A stretch of DNA of 64,000 bases from Providencia sp. (GCF_003533305.1 NZ_DOEH01000004.1:51800-115799), one strand, 5' to 3'; shown: positions 1 to 9,148, counted from the stretch's first letter. Notes: generated by a model not told the origin, from the sequence alone. Program-made: numbers and translations.

Positions 1-1
1 A

Positions 2-1114
2 AAAAGTGTCGCACAAGAAGAAGAACGAATTAAAGAAGTTCGTGAAATTTCAGAAGCTGACCGTTTAAGACAAGTCACTGTTATTAATGCCCAAGCTGAA
101 GCAGAAGAGTTAATGGTTCGCCAAGTGAAAAAAGCTGAGGCAGACGAAGCTAGTGCTAAACACAGAGCCGAAGAAATCAGCACCATGGCTCAAGCTGAAC
201 TTGAAGCTTCCGCTAAACAAGCCGAAGCCAAAAAACGCTTAGCAGAAGGTATTGAAGCTGAACATGCCGCAATAGGCCTTGCAGAAGCTCGCGTTCGCCA
301 AGTCACTGCCGAAGCTGAAGAAAAAGAAGGTTTAGTTCAAGCCAATATCACCGCTGAAAAATTATTAGCAGAAGCGCGTGGATTAAAAGAGAAAGGCTTA
401 TCCGAAGCGCAAGTCATGGAAGCCAAAGCGCAAGCCGAGCAGCAACAAGGCCTTGCGGAAGCGAAAATTTTAGAAGAAAAACTGATCGCCCAAGCTCGAG
501 GGGACGAACAACAAGCCAATGCGAAAGAAAAATTGGGTCTTGCTGACGCTAAAGTACTAGAAGAAAAACTTGCAGCACAAGCACGCGGTGAAGGCCAGTT
601 AGGTTCAGCGCAAGCCGAAGTTATCCGCCAGCGCTTGAAAGCTGAGGCAGATGGTTTAACCGATAAATTCAAATCAATGGATCACCTCAGTGATACCGCA
701 CGCGCTCACGAAGAGTTCCGTATGCGCCTTGAGAAAGAATTTGAACAATCTATGGCTTCAATTGAAGCTAATAAAGAAATTGCTCGCGAGCAAGCGGATG
801 TATTGGCGGCAGCACTGACCAAAACCAATATTGAAATTGTGGGTGGCGATGGCAGCTTCTTCAATACCTTCTCTAAAGCACTTAGCTTAGGAAAAGCGGT
901 AGATGGCTTTATGGATAAAAGCAGCTTTGCCAAAGAAAATTTTGAAAAACTAGTCAATCGCAGCACCGAAGGTAAAAAAATTGATGTTGCAGAATTACTG
1001 AAAAATCCAGAGGTTCAAGATTTAATCAACGGATTTATGGCGGCAAAAGGTGTGGGTCAGCTAGCAAAAACGGTGGCAGCAAAACCAATTCCACCGGCAG
1101 ATGATCAACTCTAA
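2..1114 (+). CDS. Flotillin-like (SPFH/band 7 family) protein, C-terminal part
   Basis: The reading frame is open from the first bases, so the gene is cut by the window edge and its N-terminal SPFH domain lies outside. What remains is a long Ala/Glu/Lys-rich region that should form a coiled coil, like the flotillin stalk. It contains degenerate repeats around the pattern GLAEAK-LEEKL-AQARG. A less charged tail follows (about the last 110 residues) with a conserved-looking VGGDGSFFNTFSKALSLGK stretch. Flotillins are membrane-anchored oligomeric scaffolds with the stalk in the cytoplasm. The gene is followed at 149 bp by a giant AAA ATPase and a rhomboid protease in the same direction. Family assignment rests on the coiled-coil composition and tail; the defining domain is not visible. 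A YqiK-type flotillin is the closest class I can name. Confidence 0.75.
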   Translation, partial: KSVAQEEERIKEVREISEADRLRQVTVINAQAEAEELMVRQVKKAEADEASAKHRAEEISTMAQAELEASAKQAEAKKRLAEGIEAEHAAIGLAEARVRQVTAEAEEKEGLVQANITAEKLLAEARGLKEKGLSEAQVMEAKAQAEQQQGLAEAKILEEKLIAQARGDEQQANAKEKLGLADAKVLEEKLAAQARGEGQLGSAQAEVIRQRLKAEADGLTDKFKSMDHLSDTARAHEEFRMRLEKEFEQSMASIEANKEIAREQADVLAAALTKTNIEIVGGDGSFFNTFSKALSLGKAVDGFMDKSSFAKENFEKLVNRSTEGKKIDVAELLKNPEVQDLINGFMAAKGVGQLAKTVAAKPIPPADDQL

Positions 1115-1128
1115 TTAATGCATATTTA

Positions 1129-1155
1129 AAGGCATATCCCGTTAGGGAATGCCTT
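1129..1155 (+). terminator. Stem-loop after the flotillin-like gene
   Basis: AAGGCAT..TCCC pairs with GGGA.ATGCCTT around a GTTA loop, 15 bp after the stop codon, with one unpaired base. There is no strong T-run after it, so it may be a weak terminator or only an mRNA-end structure. Confidence 0.45.
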
Positions 1156-1168
1156 GTATTAATGTTTA

Positions 1169-1232
1169 GTTATACCTAAAACAATCCAAGCTACATAACT
1201 AAATACATGTAGCTTGCAACTAACGGGTATGA
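1169..1232. repeat. Palindromic intergenic repeat, copy A
   Basis: About 64 bp that begins near TATACCTAAAACAA and ends near AACGGGTAT. An inner perfect inverted repeat has arms AAGCTACA (1188-1195) and TGTAGCTT (1208-1215). The reverse complement of 39626-39686 has the same layout: TATACC end, A-rich block, AGCTACA / TGTAGCTT arms and GGGTAT end. This marks a short dispersed palindromic element. The copy lies between the flotillin-like gene and the ATPase gene. Confidence 0.65.
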
Positions 1233-1263
1233 CTCGTTCAAAGCCAAGGAAATTCGTTATACC

Positions 1264-4200
1264 ATGCCAGATATTCAGGATACTAACCGCGAACAAGAAA
1301 TACTCGATAGTGCTGTAGCTGAAGGAGGCGCTTATGAAATCTTACGTAAGCGTCTTACCGAGCAAGGACAACAGCTCCATCAAAAAGCCGCGCAATTAAA
1401 TCAAAGCCGGTTAGATGAATTTGGTCAAAGCCAAATGGACATCATTGGCCGCATCCGTATTCGTACTGAAAATAATTGCCAAGCAAGAGATATTGTTCGT
1501 GTCGGTGAATGGCTATTATTTGGTTATAATGTTTTTCTTGGCCTCAAAAAAGAGACCCATCTTGAAGATGTCTTTTCACTTTATCGTTTAATTGAAAACG
1601 AGGGTGAATTTGATGTTGAAGCCATGCCTTATGAAGATACTTTTCTCAATGACAACCGCTTTATTCAAGATTTCACTGAGCTCTATACCTACTATAAAAA
1701 TACACAATTACTTCAACTTGTAGAACGTGATGGCAAACTTCTTGCCAGTTTCCAAATTGGCGACCGTATCACCGATGTGCGTGTTTTCCGTTGGTCAATT
1801 TCCAGCGATAAAAACAAAATCGACTATATTGATAATCGTGGCGAGCGAGATATTGAACTTCCCCCCGCCTATGATTTTGATTGGACCAGAACCACTCGAG
1901 AAGATACCGTTAACGGTCGTTTTCCTCATATCAATATACTCGACACTGTATTTGTTGAGACTATTGGTGGTGACCTCACCATCAAGTGTGAAAATAATAC
2001 CGAAGATGGATTAGGCATCTATCGTGAAGCAGTACTGGATAAAAACCAATCTCTCGATGATGCACAAATAGAATACGCCCATACTGGCAGTTTGATTCTG
2101 TTAAAAATCCTTCCTTATCGTGAAGAGAGCTGGCGTTACTTGGTTTACAACACGCTAACCGAGTCAGTTCAACGTATCGACGCCATCGGCCAAGCCTGTG
2201 TGCAGTTACCTGAAGATCACGGTATTATTTTTCCGGGTGGCTACTATCTACAAAACGGCGAATACAAAACCTTTGAACAACCTATGGATGGGATGCGTTT
2301 TCGCCGCCTGCGCCGTTCACCTAATGGTGAAGATGTCCTGTATGTATTCTATTCCCCTAATCATGGTCGACTCGCGCTTTTCAATTATAATTTAATTGAA
2401 CGAAAACTCGCTATCCCATTGATTGGTCACGGCTATGCCATGTTAGAAGATGGTAAAATGGTCTTGTTTGAAGGGGAAGGCGACGAAGCAACGCGAGTGC
2501 ATCCGATGCAGGTTTGGCAAACACCATTTTACTCTGAAGAGTTTGCGGATAAACAACCTCCCCGTGGCGGCTTTTTTGGTCGTATCGGTAATGCAGATTT
2601 AGTTCGTGGTATTTCTGAAATATTACATATTGCCAAAGAAATCGAAGGTAATCAGGTTTCTGTTTCCCGTTATGAACAACTTAGTCAGCAACCTAAAAGT
2701 CTGTTAGATATTTATTACTGGTTTAATGATGAACAGTGCCTAAATATTGGGAAATTACTCAAAGAAATTACCCAAACTAGCGAACTTGTACTCGACGAAT
2801 ATGAAAAAGTAGAGAGTATTCGCCAGCAATCAGCCAAATCAATGAATGAGGCGATTAGTCGCCAAAAATCATTACTTGCCATCACACTGCCTGAAAGCTG
2901 GATCGATATTCAACAATTTGTCGATGGGCTCAATGCCCTAAGTGCACAGCGTGGGCACTTAATTTCACTGCGTGAATTCCGTTATATGGATTTAACCAAA
3001 CTCAGTGAAATGGAAACAGAGATTACGGATGCTCAGCAACAAGTTTCTCAAGCTACCGCCGTTTTCCTTGCTAGCGATAAAGCTTTACAGCCTTTTAAAG
3101 CTCAACTAGTCACCTTCGAAGAACAAACTGAAAACGCACAAAATAGTGCCCAGTTAGATGTGCCAATGAATGACATGGAAAAAATGTCAGCCGATTTGGA
3201 TATGCTGTCTAACTTAATGGCTTCCCTCTCGTTCAACGATGTGACCCAACAAACTCATATCATTGATTCAATTTCGCAGATCTATGCGCAGCTCAACCAA
3301 TCTCGTGCCCGCTTACAGCAAAAACGAAAATCACAAAGTAGCGTTGAGTCAGTGGCACAATTTGGCGCGCAATTTCGCTTATTTAGTCAAGGGATCACCA
3401 ATGCGCTGTCTCTTGCCACGTCACCGGAACGTTGCGATGATCAGTTATCTCGATTATTAGTTCAATTAGAAGAGCTTGAAAGCCAATTTAGCAATCACGA
3501 TGAATTTCTTGATGACATACTGGCAAAGCGAGATGAATTATTCGAAACCTTTGAGTCTCATAAACAAATATTAATTGATGAGCGCCAACGTCGTTCACAG
3601 AATCTATTAACTGCCGCTGATCGCCTATTAGAAAGCCTACAACGTAGAACGCTTCGTTTACAGTCTCAAGATGAGCTGAATGCCTTTTTCGCATCCGATC
3701 CGTTAGCCTTAAAAACCCGTGAAATCATTGAAAAATTACGGGAAATTAATGATAACGTTAAGGCTGATGATATTGATGCACGGCTAAAATCATCTCGTGA
3801 CCAAGCTATTCGTACTTTACGCGATAAAACTGATATTTTTGAAGATGGCGGTAATATCATTAAATTGGGGCCTCGCCACCGCTTTAGTGTAAATACCCAA
3901 GAACTTGACCTGACTATCTTACCTAAAAATAACCAACTTTGGTTGTATTTGACTGGTACAGACTACCAAGAACCAATCGAAAATACAGAACTGGCAGCGC
4001 TACAACCTTATTGGTCTGCAACCCTAGAATCTGAATCAGATAGTGTTTATCGTGCTGAATACCTTGCTTATTCTATTATCTATGCCGCGGCAAAACGCCA
4101 AGACGGCCTTGATTATGATTCGTTAAAAAGTGCGTTATCTGCACCGGATAAATTAGACAAATTAGTCAGAGACTTTGCCGCACCGCGTTATAAAGAAGGC

Positions 4201-6204
4201 TACGAAAAAGGTATTCATGACCATGATGCCATCGCCATATTGAAAAAATTAATTCCTATTGGTGAAAGTGCCGATTTGCTACGTTATAACCCAAAATCAC
4301 GCGCAATTGCAGCGATTTTCTGGGATCAAGTACAAAATGCAACCTACCCTGCGTTATGGCCTGAACGCGCTAGAACGGCGATGAATATTCAACAGCTATT
4401 TCACAATGATGATGCCTTGCTCGACCTACAAGCAGAAATTGAAGCGGATATCAGCTTGTTTTTACAAGATAATCCAATTGAATGCCAAAGCTATGAACAA
4501 AATCAAGCGGCTGAATACTTAAGTTTTGCCTTAGCAAGGCCATCTATTGACTTGGTTTATAGTAAGTATGCAAGAGACCTTGTGGCAGCATTACAAAATC
4601 GCCTAGAAGCGGCCCATATGTGGGTAGATTTTAATCGTTCACAGCAAAACCTTGGCGAACGATATGCACAGCGCTGGGCATTGATTCAAAACTGGCTACA
4701 AGGATTATGCTCTGTGCCTGAATTTGCACATCTCATGCCTTATGTACCGGGGGCAATAGCTATTATTATCTTAGATAAAGTCGCATCAGCTCGCTACAGT
4801 GAGGTTGATCTCTACTTTAAAGTCAGTGGATTATTAGGTGAACACCCGACCATTGAAAACCAAACACTTTCATTAAGTTTAGATAGCTACTTTGGTCGTA
4901 TGCGCAAGCAAAGAAAGCAGTTCATTCCTGCATTTCGTCAATATCAAGGACTACGCCAACGCATCGTAACCGAAGAACGTGATCGACTAAAACTACATGA
5001 ATTTAAAGCTCATCCATTAAGCTCATTTGTCCGTAACAAACTTATCAATGATGTTTATCTGCCTATTATTGGTGACAATATGGCGAAGCAAATTGGTGCG
5101 CTTGGTGAAAATAAACGTACTGATTTAATGGGATTATTACTAATGATCTCCCCGCCAGGTTACGGTAAAACCACCTTAATGGAATATGTTGCCGACCGCT
5201 TGGGTCTTATTTTTATGAAAATCAATGGCCCAGCACTTGGCCATGATGTTTTATCTCTTGATCCTGAACAAGCCCCTAACGCGACAGCAAGGCAAGAGCT
5301 TGAAAAACTCAACCTAGCTTTAGAAATGGGGAATAATGTCATGCTGTATGTGGATGATATCCAACATACTCACCCTGAATTCTTACAAAAATTCATTTCG
5401 TTATGTGATGGAACAAGACGAATTGAGGGTATCTGGAAAGGCAAAACTAAGACCTATGACATGCGTGGTAAGAAATTCTGTGTTGTTATGGCGGGTAACC
5501 CGTATACCGAATCAGGGGAAGTATTCCGTATTCCTGATATGCTAGCTAACCGTGCCGATATTTATAACTTAGGTGAAGTACTCGGGGGAATGGATGAAGC
5601 GTTTGCACTAAGCTATATCGAAAATAGTTTAACATCCAACGCTGTACTGGCCCCTCTTGCACTACGTGATTTAAACGACCTTTATCTTTTAGTGGATAAA
5701 GCAATGGGAAAATCAGTCTCAACAAATACCCTAAGCTACCCTTATTCCGATGCGGAAATTAATGAAATAACTGCGGTAATCAGCCACTTAATAACCTTGC
5801 GTAATATTGTATTAAAAGTGAATCAGCAATATATTGCCAGTGCTGCACAATCTGATAAATACCGTACTGAGCCTGCATTCCGCTTGCAAGGTAGCTACCG
5901 TAATATGAATAAACTGAGCGAAAAAGTCTCTTCAGTGATGAATGATGAAGAACTTGAAAGACTGTTAGATGACCACTATTTAGGTGAAGCGCAACTGCTC
6001 ACAACAGGCGCGGAAGAGAATTTATTGAAACTCGCCGAATTAAGGGGAACGTTAACAGCAAAAGATGCCGCTCGTTGGCAGCAAATCAAAAAAGATTTTC
6101 TGCGTAATAAAGCCCTCGGTGGCGATAATGCAGATATTGGCGATCGAGTCGTGGCACAACTGGCAAATTTAGTGGAAAGTGTTCAGACTTTAGGACAAAA
6201 CTAA
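1264..6204 (+). CDS. Giant AAA ATPase of the DUF3686 type (annotated elsewhere as DNA repair ATPase)
   Basis: A 1646-residue protein. Residues 1 to about 480 are a non-coiled region with short beta-like repeats. From about 480 to 900 it is rich in Gln, Glu and Leu and should be largely coiled coil. The AAA module is near the C-terminus, with a MoxR-like Walker A PPGYGKTT at residues 1297-1304 and Walker B LYVDD ending at D1364-D1365. The phrase VVMAGNPYTESGEVFRIPDMLANRAD further on looks like the sensor/arginine-finger region. The layout fits the DUF3686 family, often labelled DNA repair ATPase without experimental support that I know of. The start has only a weak upstream Shine-Dalgarno (aaggaa). 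It is flanked by a flotillin-like gene and, 14 bp downstream, a rhomboid protease gene, so a membrane-linked remodelling role is as plausible as DNA repair. Confidence 0.8.
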   Translation: MPDIQDTNREQEILDSAVAEGGAYEILRKRLTEQGQQLHQKAAQLNQSRLDEFGQSQMDIIGRIRIRTENNCQARDIVRVGEWLLFGYNVFLGLKKETHLEDVFSLYRLIENEGEFDVEAMPYEDTFLNDNRFIQDFTELYTYYKNTQLLQLVERDGKLLASFQIGDRITDVRVFRWSISSDKNKIDYIDNRGERDIELPPAYDFDWTRTTREDTVNGRFPHINILDTVFVETIGGDLTIKCENNTEDGLGIYREAVLDKNQSLDDAQIEYAHTGSLILLKILPYREESWRYLVYNTLTESVQRIDAIGQACVQLPEDHGIIFPGGYYLQNGEYKTFEQPMDGMRFRRLRRSPNGEDVLYVFYSPNHGRLALFNYNLIERKLAIPLIGHGYAMLEDGKMVLFEGEGDEATRVHPMQVWQTPFYSEEFADKQPPRGGFFGRIGNADLVRGISEILHIAKEIEGNQVSVSRYEQLSQQPKSLLDIYYWFNDEQCLNIGKLLKEITQTSELVLDEYEKVESIRQQSAKSMNEAISRQKSLLAITLPESWIDIQQFVDGLNALSAQRGHLISLREFRYMDLTKLSEMETEITDAQQQVSQATAVFLASDKALQPFKAQLVTFEEQTENAQNSAQLDVPMNDMEKMSADLDMLSNLMASLSFNDVTQQTHIIDSISQIYAQLNQSRARLQQKRKSQSSVESVAQFGAQFRLFSQGITNALSLATSPERCDDQLSRLLVQLEELESQFSNHDEFLDDILAKRDELFETFESHKQILIDERQRRSQNLLTAADRLLESLQRRTLRLQSQDELNAFFASDPLALKTREIIEKLREINDNVKADDIDARLKSSRDQAIRTLRDKTDIFEDGGNIIKLGPRHRFSVNTQELDLTILPKNNQLWLYLTGTDYQEPIENTELAALQPYWSATLESESDSVYRAEYLAYSIIYAAAKRQDGLDYDSLKSALSAPDKLDKLVRDFAAPRYKEGYEKGIHDHDAIAILKKLIPIGESADLLRYNPKSRAIAAIFWDQVQNATYPALWPERARTAMNIQQLFHNDDALLDLQAEIEADISLFLQDNPIECQSYEQNQAAEYLSFALARPSIDLVYSKYARDLVAALQNRLEAAHMWVDFNRSQQNLGERYAQRWALIQNWLQGLCSVPEFAHLMPYVPGAIAIIILDKVASARYSEVDLYFKVSGLLGEHPTIENQTLSLSLDSYFGRMRKQRKQFIPAFRQYQGLRQRIVTEERDRLKLHEFKAHPLSSFVRNKLINDVYLPIIGDNMAKQIGALGENKRTDLMGLLLMISPPGYGKTTLMEYVADRLGLIFMKINGPALGHDVLSLDPEQAPNATARQELEKLNLALEMGNNVMLYVDDIQHTHPEFLQKFISLCDGTRRIEGIWKGKTKTYDMRGKKFCVVMAGNPYTESGEVFRIPDMLANRADIYNLGEVLGGMDEAFALSYIENSLTSNAVLAPLALRDLNDLYLLVDKAMGKSVSTNTLSYPYSDAEINEITAVISHLITLRNIVLKVNQQYIASAAQSDKYRTEPAFRLQGSYRNMNKLSEKVSSVMNDEELERLLDDHYLGEAQLLTTGAEENLLKLAELRGTLTAKDAARWQQIKKDFLRNKALGGDNADIGDRVVAQLANLVESVQTLGQN

Positions 6205-6218
6205 TTCAGGGCAATAAA

Positions 6219-6785
6219 ATGAAACTTTGGCTAAACCCACGGATTAAGTTACTAATCATATTAGTGGGTTTACTCATGGTTATTCAGTTAGTTAATAGTC
6301 TTACGGGAGGTGGATTAATTCACTTAGGTATTATTCCTCGTACCATTAATGGATTAATAGGTATTCCCTTAGCCCCTTTTATTCATGGTAGTTGGGGGCA
6401 TTTACTCAGTAATCTCCCCCCTTTAATCATACTAAGTACATTGCTACTTCATCGTGCTATCAAAGAGTACATCCAAGCCTCATTATTTATCATTATCACT
6501 TGTGGTCTTGCTGTTTGGCTTATCGGTCGGGATGCCATACACGTTGGTGCCAGTGGTTGGATTTTTGGCTTATGGGGATTATTAATCGCCCAAGGTTTTT
6601 TCCGCCGCCGTTTATCCGATATCATCATCGCCTTATTAGTGCTTTTTTATTTTGGCGCGATGGCGGCTGGATTATTACCCGTTCATCAATATATTTCGAC
6701 AGAATCCCACATTACTGGCGCGCTATCTGGTGTGCTATACGCCTGGCTACTGAAAAAACGTCAGAAAATTAATTCTTCAATTTAA
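6219..6785 (+). CDS. Rhomboid family intramembrane serine protease
   Basis: A compact 188-residue membrane protein. It has the rhomboid signature H61-LLS-N65 in the second helix, the catalytic serine in GASG (S112), and the catalytic histidine H164 followed by a GALSG helix-packing motif. The Ser-His dyad is therefore intact and the protease is probably active. It cleaves transmembrane segments within the inner membrane; the substrate is unknown. It begins 14 bp after the giant ATPase stop codon, so the two are almost certainly co-transcribed. Its last 17 bp overlap the end of the convergent regulator gene. It is a minimal six-helix form without an extra cytoplasmic domain, unlike the longer GlpG. 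Confidence 0.9.
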   Translation: MKLWLNPRIKLLIILVGLLMVIQLVNSLTGGGLIHLGIIPRTINGLIGIPLAPFIHGSWGHLLSNLPPLIILSTLLLHRAIKEYIQASLFIIITCGLAVWLIGRDAIHVGASGWIFGLWGLLIAQGFFRRRLSDIIIALLVLFYFGAMAAGLLPVHQYISTESHITGALSGVLYAWLLKKRQKINSSI

Positions 6786-7431
6786 CCCGATAAACACAGC
6801 GCCCTGCGCCATCAAGTAAATATTGCTCACGCTCGACAGTTGCATCATGACCTAAAACATCACGAAATAATGCCAATTCTGAACGACAAAAATTTTGACA
6901 AGCTGTTGCCGCTGCACAAATCGGGCAATGGTTCTCAATAAATAACCAGCTATCGTCTTCTTTTTCAACTCTGACCATATAGCCTTCTTCACTACGAACA
7001 TCCGCTAATGCATTCAATCGCTCAATAAAAGGCAAATTATCACAACGCGCTAAATACTTAGTTCGGCTTTCCTCTTCCCGTTGGCTAATGAGTTTCTCCA
7101 ACCCTTCGTCACCAAAAATAGTACGAACAGAATCAATAAGCTGTAGAGCTAATTGTGCATGTGTATCTGGAAAACGTTGGTGCCCTTGCTCAGTCAACAC
7201 CCAATTTTGTCTTGGCCTACCCGCTCCACTTTGTGATGCGCATTGAACACCCTCAACCAAACCCAATGAAGTCAGCTTTTGAATATGTTGTCTTGCCGCC
7301 TCACCCGTCATGTCTAAATCTTTCGCAATCACTGCCGTTGATATCGGTCCTTTTGTCTTTATGCAAAAAAGTACCTTATCAACAGCCTGAGTTAGATTTA
7401 GATTATCAAAGTAATTACTTGCATTAATCAT
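6769..7431 (-). CDS. Winged-helix transcriptional regulator with C-terminal Cys cluster
   Basis: A 220-residue regulator. An N-terminal winged helix (about residues 15-85) includes IAKDLDMTGEAARQHIQKL. The C-terminal half has a Cys-rich segment with C169, C172, C178 and C182, plus C212 near the end. This arrangement resembles the SufR-like/COG2345 regulators, in which such cysteines hold an iron-sulfur cluster or metal. It is divergent from an MFS transporter with a 73-bp gap containing a strong inverted repeat. It therefore probably controls that transporter and itself. The nature of the signal (redox, iron, drug) is inference. Confidence 0.8.
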   Translation of the reverse strand: MINASNYFDNLNLTQAVDKVLFCIKTKGPISTAVIAKDLDMTGEAARQHIQKLTSLGLVEGVQCASQSGAGRPRQNWVLTEQGHQRFPDTHAQLALQLIDSVRTIFGDEGLEKLISQREEESRTKYLARCDNLPFIERLNALADVRSEEGYMVRVEKEDDSWLFIENHCPICAAATACQNFCRSELALFRDVLGHDATVEREQYLLDGAGRCVYRVKLKN

Positions 7432-7441
7432 TATGTCACTC

Positions 7442-7469
7442 TAATATCCAAGTCGATACTTGGATATTA
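7442..7469. promoter_or_regulatory. Operator candidate, 11-bp inverted repeat
   Basis: Perfect arms TAATATCCAAG (7442-7452) and CTTGGATATTA (7459-7469) flank a 6-bp spacer. The site lies between the divergent regulator and MFS gene starts, as expected for a dimeric repressor site. Confidence 0.7.
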
Positions 7470-7504
7470 CCTTTTTTCTAACCACATAGTCCAGCAGGTC
7501 TTCT

Positions 7505-8914
7505 ATGAGCAATGATCCTTCTACCCAACCACAAGCTAGATGGGCTGATTTACTTAGCGGCACCAATGCGTTACTGACAATCGCTCTCACCGGTGGTGTT
7601 GCACTACATGCAATTAATATTTACATCGTCACCACAATCTTACCCAGTGTTGTCAATGATATTGGTGGACTCGAATATTATGCGTGGAATACCACCGTAT
7701 TTGTTGCTACCTCGATTGTTGGGTCGGCACTTTCGAGTAAAGTGCTTGATAGCCTAGGACCTAAGTTTGCGTATTTAACCGCATTAATTCTATTTTCACT
7801 TGGCTCAATTTGGTGCGCAGCATCACCTTCAATGCTAACTTTACTCGGTGGACGAGCACTTCAAGGATTTGGTGGCGGTATTCTATTCGCACTAAGTTAT
7901 GCGTTGATCCGTGTGGTTTTCACACCTAATTTATGGTCGCGAGCAATGGGAGTTGTTTCCGGTATGTGGGGTATTGCCACCTTATGTGGTCCTGCTATTG
8001 GTGGCATTTTCGCTCAAGGTGGTCATTGGCGCTGGGCTTTTTGGGCACTATTACCAGTCGCAGTTTTACTGGCTATTATCGTACTCGGTCAATTACCGGG
8101 AAAAAAATCACAGCAGCAACAAAACAACAAAATTCCATTTCTGGCTATCTCATTGCTAGTAGCTTCTGTTTTAGCGATTTCTATTGGTAGTTTGTCCGAA
8201 AATCTTATCAATAACCTTGTTGGTTTATTGATCGGTATTGCCATTCTAATCACCATTGTTTTTATTGATGGTAAAAACGGAAAGCGTCTACTTCCGACAG
8301 GATCTTACTCTCTAAAAAGCACTCTCGGTGTGTTATTCCTAACAATGACACTACTCGTTGGTGGAATGACAACCGAAATTTATGTACCTTATTTCTTACA
8401 AACTATTCATCAATTTTCACCGCTTATCGCAGGCTACCTCACCGCAGTCATGGCAGCCGGTTGGACAATTGGGGCACTATTTAGCGCCAATAAAACAGGT
8501 GATATTGTTTTACGTATTCTACGAGCAGGACCGGTCATCATATTTATTTCGCTAATTATTCTTGCGATTTTAACGCCAAATTTAGCACTCGTTAGTTCAA
8601 TCCCATTATTCATTATTTACTTAATTGCGATGACCGGAGTGGGTTTTGGTATCGGGATTTGTTGGCCTCACCTTGTGCTGCGTGTATTCAATGCAGCCCC
8701 AAAAGGTGAAGAAAATCTGGCTTCTTCATCAGTCATTACCATTCAACTGTATGCCACTGCGTTATCGGCCGCACTGGTCGGTGTCGTTGTAAACAACAGT
8801 GGATTAATTAGTCCCGGTGGAATTGAAGGTGCGCAACAAGCCTCGATTTGGCTGTTCGCCTTATTTGCAATTTTCCCATTATTTGGTGCGATATTAATCC
8901 GAAAAGTAAAATAA
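7505..8914 (+). CDS. MFS transporter (drug/proton antiporter type)
   Basis: A 469-residue inner-membrane protein with roughly 14 hydrophobic segments. The first helix region ends in a conserved IVTTILPSVVNDIGG stretch. The loop-2 motif is a weak form (SSKVLDSLGPKFAYL). The motif-C-like MWGIATLCGPAIGGIFAQ around residue 160 is typical of proton-driven exporters. It is divergent from the Cys-rich regulator and shares the inverted repeat between them. Substrate cannot be told from sequence. A short stem-loop follows the stop codon. Multidrug or metabolite export is the family expectation. Confidence 0.82.
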   Translation: MSNDPSTQPQARWADLLSGTNALLTIALTGGVALHAINIYIVTTILPSVVNDIGGLEYYAWNTTVFVATSIVGSALSSKVLDSLGPKFAYLTALILFSLGSIWCAASPSMLTLLGGRALQGFGGGILFALSYALIRVVFTPNLWSRAMGVVSGMWGIATLCGPAIGGIFAQGGHWRWAFWALLPVAVLLAIIVLGQLPGKKSQQQQNNKIPFLAISLLVASVLAISIGSLSENLINNLVGLLIGIAILITIVFIDGKNGKRLLPTGSYSLKSTLGVLFLTMTLLVGGMTTEIYVPYFLQTIHQFSPLIAGYLTAVMAAGWTIGALFSANKTGDIVLRILRAGPVIIFISLIILAILTPNLALVSSIPLFIIYLIAMTGVGFGIGICWPHLVLRVFNAAPKGEENLASSSVITIQLYATALSAALVGVVVNNSGLISPGGIEGAQQASIWLFALFAIFPLFGAILIRKVK

Positions 8915-8919
8915 TTCCC

Positions 8920-8937
8920 TTGGGCAAGGATGCCCAA
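8920..8937 (+). terminator. Stem-loop after MFS gene
   Basis: TTGGGCA and TGCCCAA pair around AGGA, 5 bp after the stop codon. There is no long T-run, so termination strength is doubtful. Confidence 0.5.
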
Positions 8938-9038
8938 TAGTATATAAAACCACTTTTCATCCACTTCATAGCTATAGTGAGGCTTATTTTTAATAAGTGA
9001 CACTCATCACGAAAAAAAAGCCCACTTTAAAAGCTTAC

Positions 9039-9052
9039 TTGATACAAATCAA
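9039..9052. promoter_or_regulatory. FNR box upstream of the heme operon
   Basis: TTGATACAAATCAA matches the FNR consensus TTGAT-N4-ATCAA at every defined position. Its centre lies about 70 bp upstream of the start predicted from the promoter at 9081-9109, close to a usual class I activator position. Confidence 0.65.
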
Positions 9053-9080
9053 AGATGCAGATGATTTGCAACTTTAATGA

Positions 9081-9109
9081 TTGACCATTAACCAACCTTT
9101 AATTATAAA
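9081..9109 (+). promoter_or_regulatory. Sigma-70 promoter candidate for the heme operon
   Basis: TTGACC (9081-9086), a 17-bp spacer, and TATAAA (9104-9109). Transcription would begin near 9115, at the edge of the Fur box. Confidence 0.6.
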
Positions 9110-9112
9110 TCG

Positions 9113-9133
9113 GAATGATACGAATTATCATTC
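9113..9133. promoter_or_regulatory. Fur box
   Basis: Perfect inverted arms GAATGATA (9113-9120) and TATCATTC (9126-9133) flank CGAAT. This is a typical Fur operator, overlapping the predicted transcription start and lying 15 bp before the receptor start codon. Confidence 0.85.
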
Positions 9134-9148
9134 TCATAAAGGATAGTT

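Noticed and set aside
337..672. Minus-strand frame inside the flotillin-like gene
   Set aside because: Ser/Ala/Cys-rich mirror of the repeated Glu/Ala/Lys codons of the real gene.
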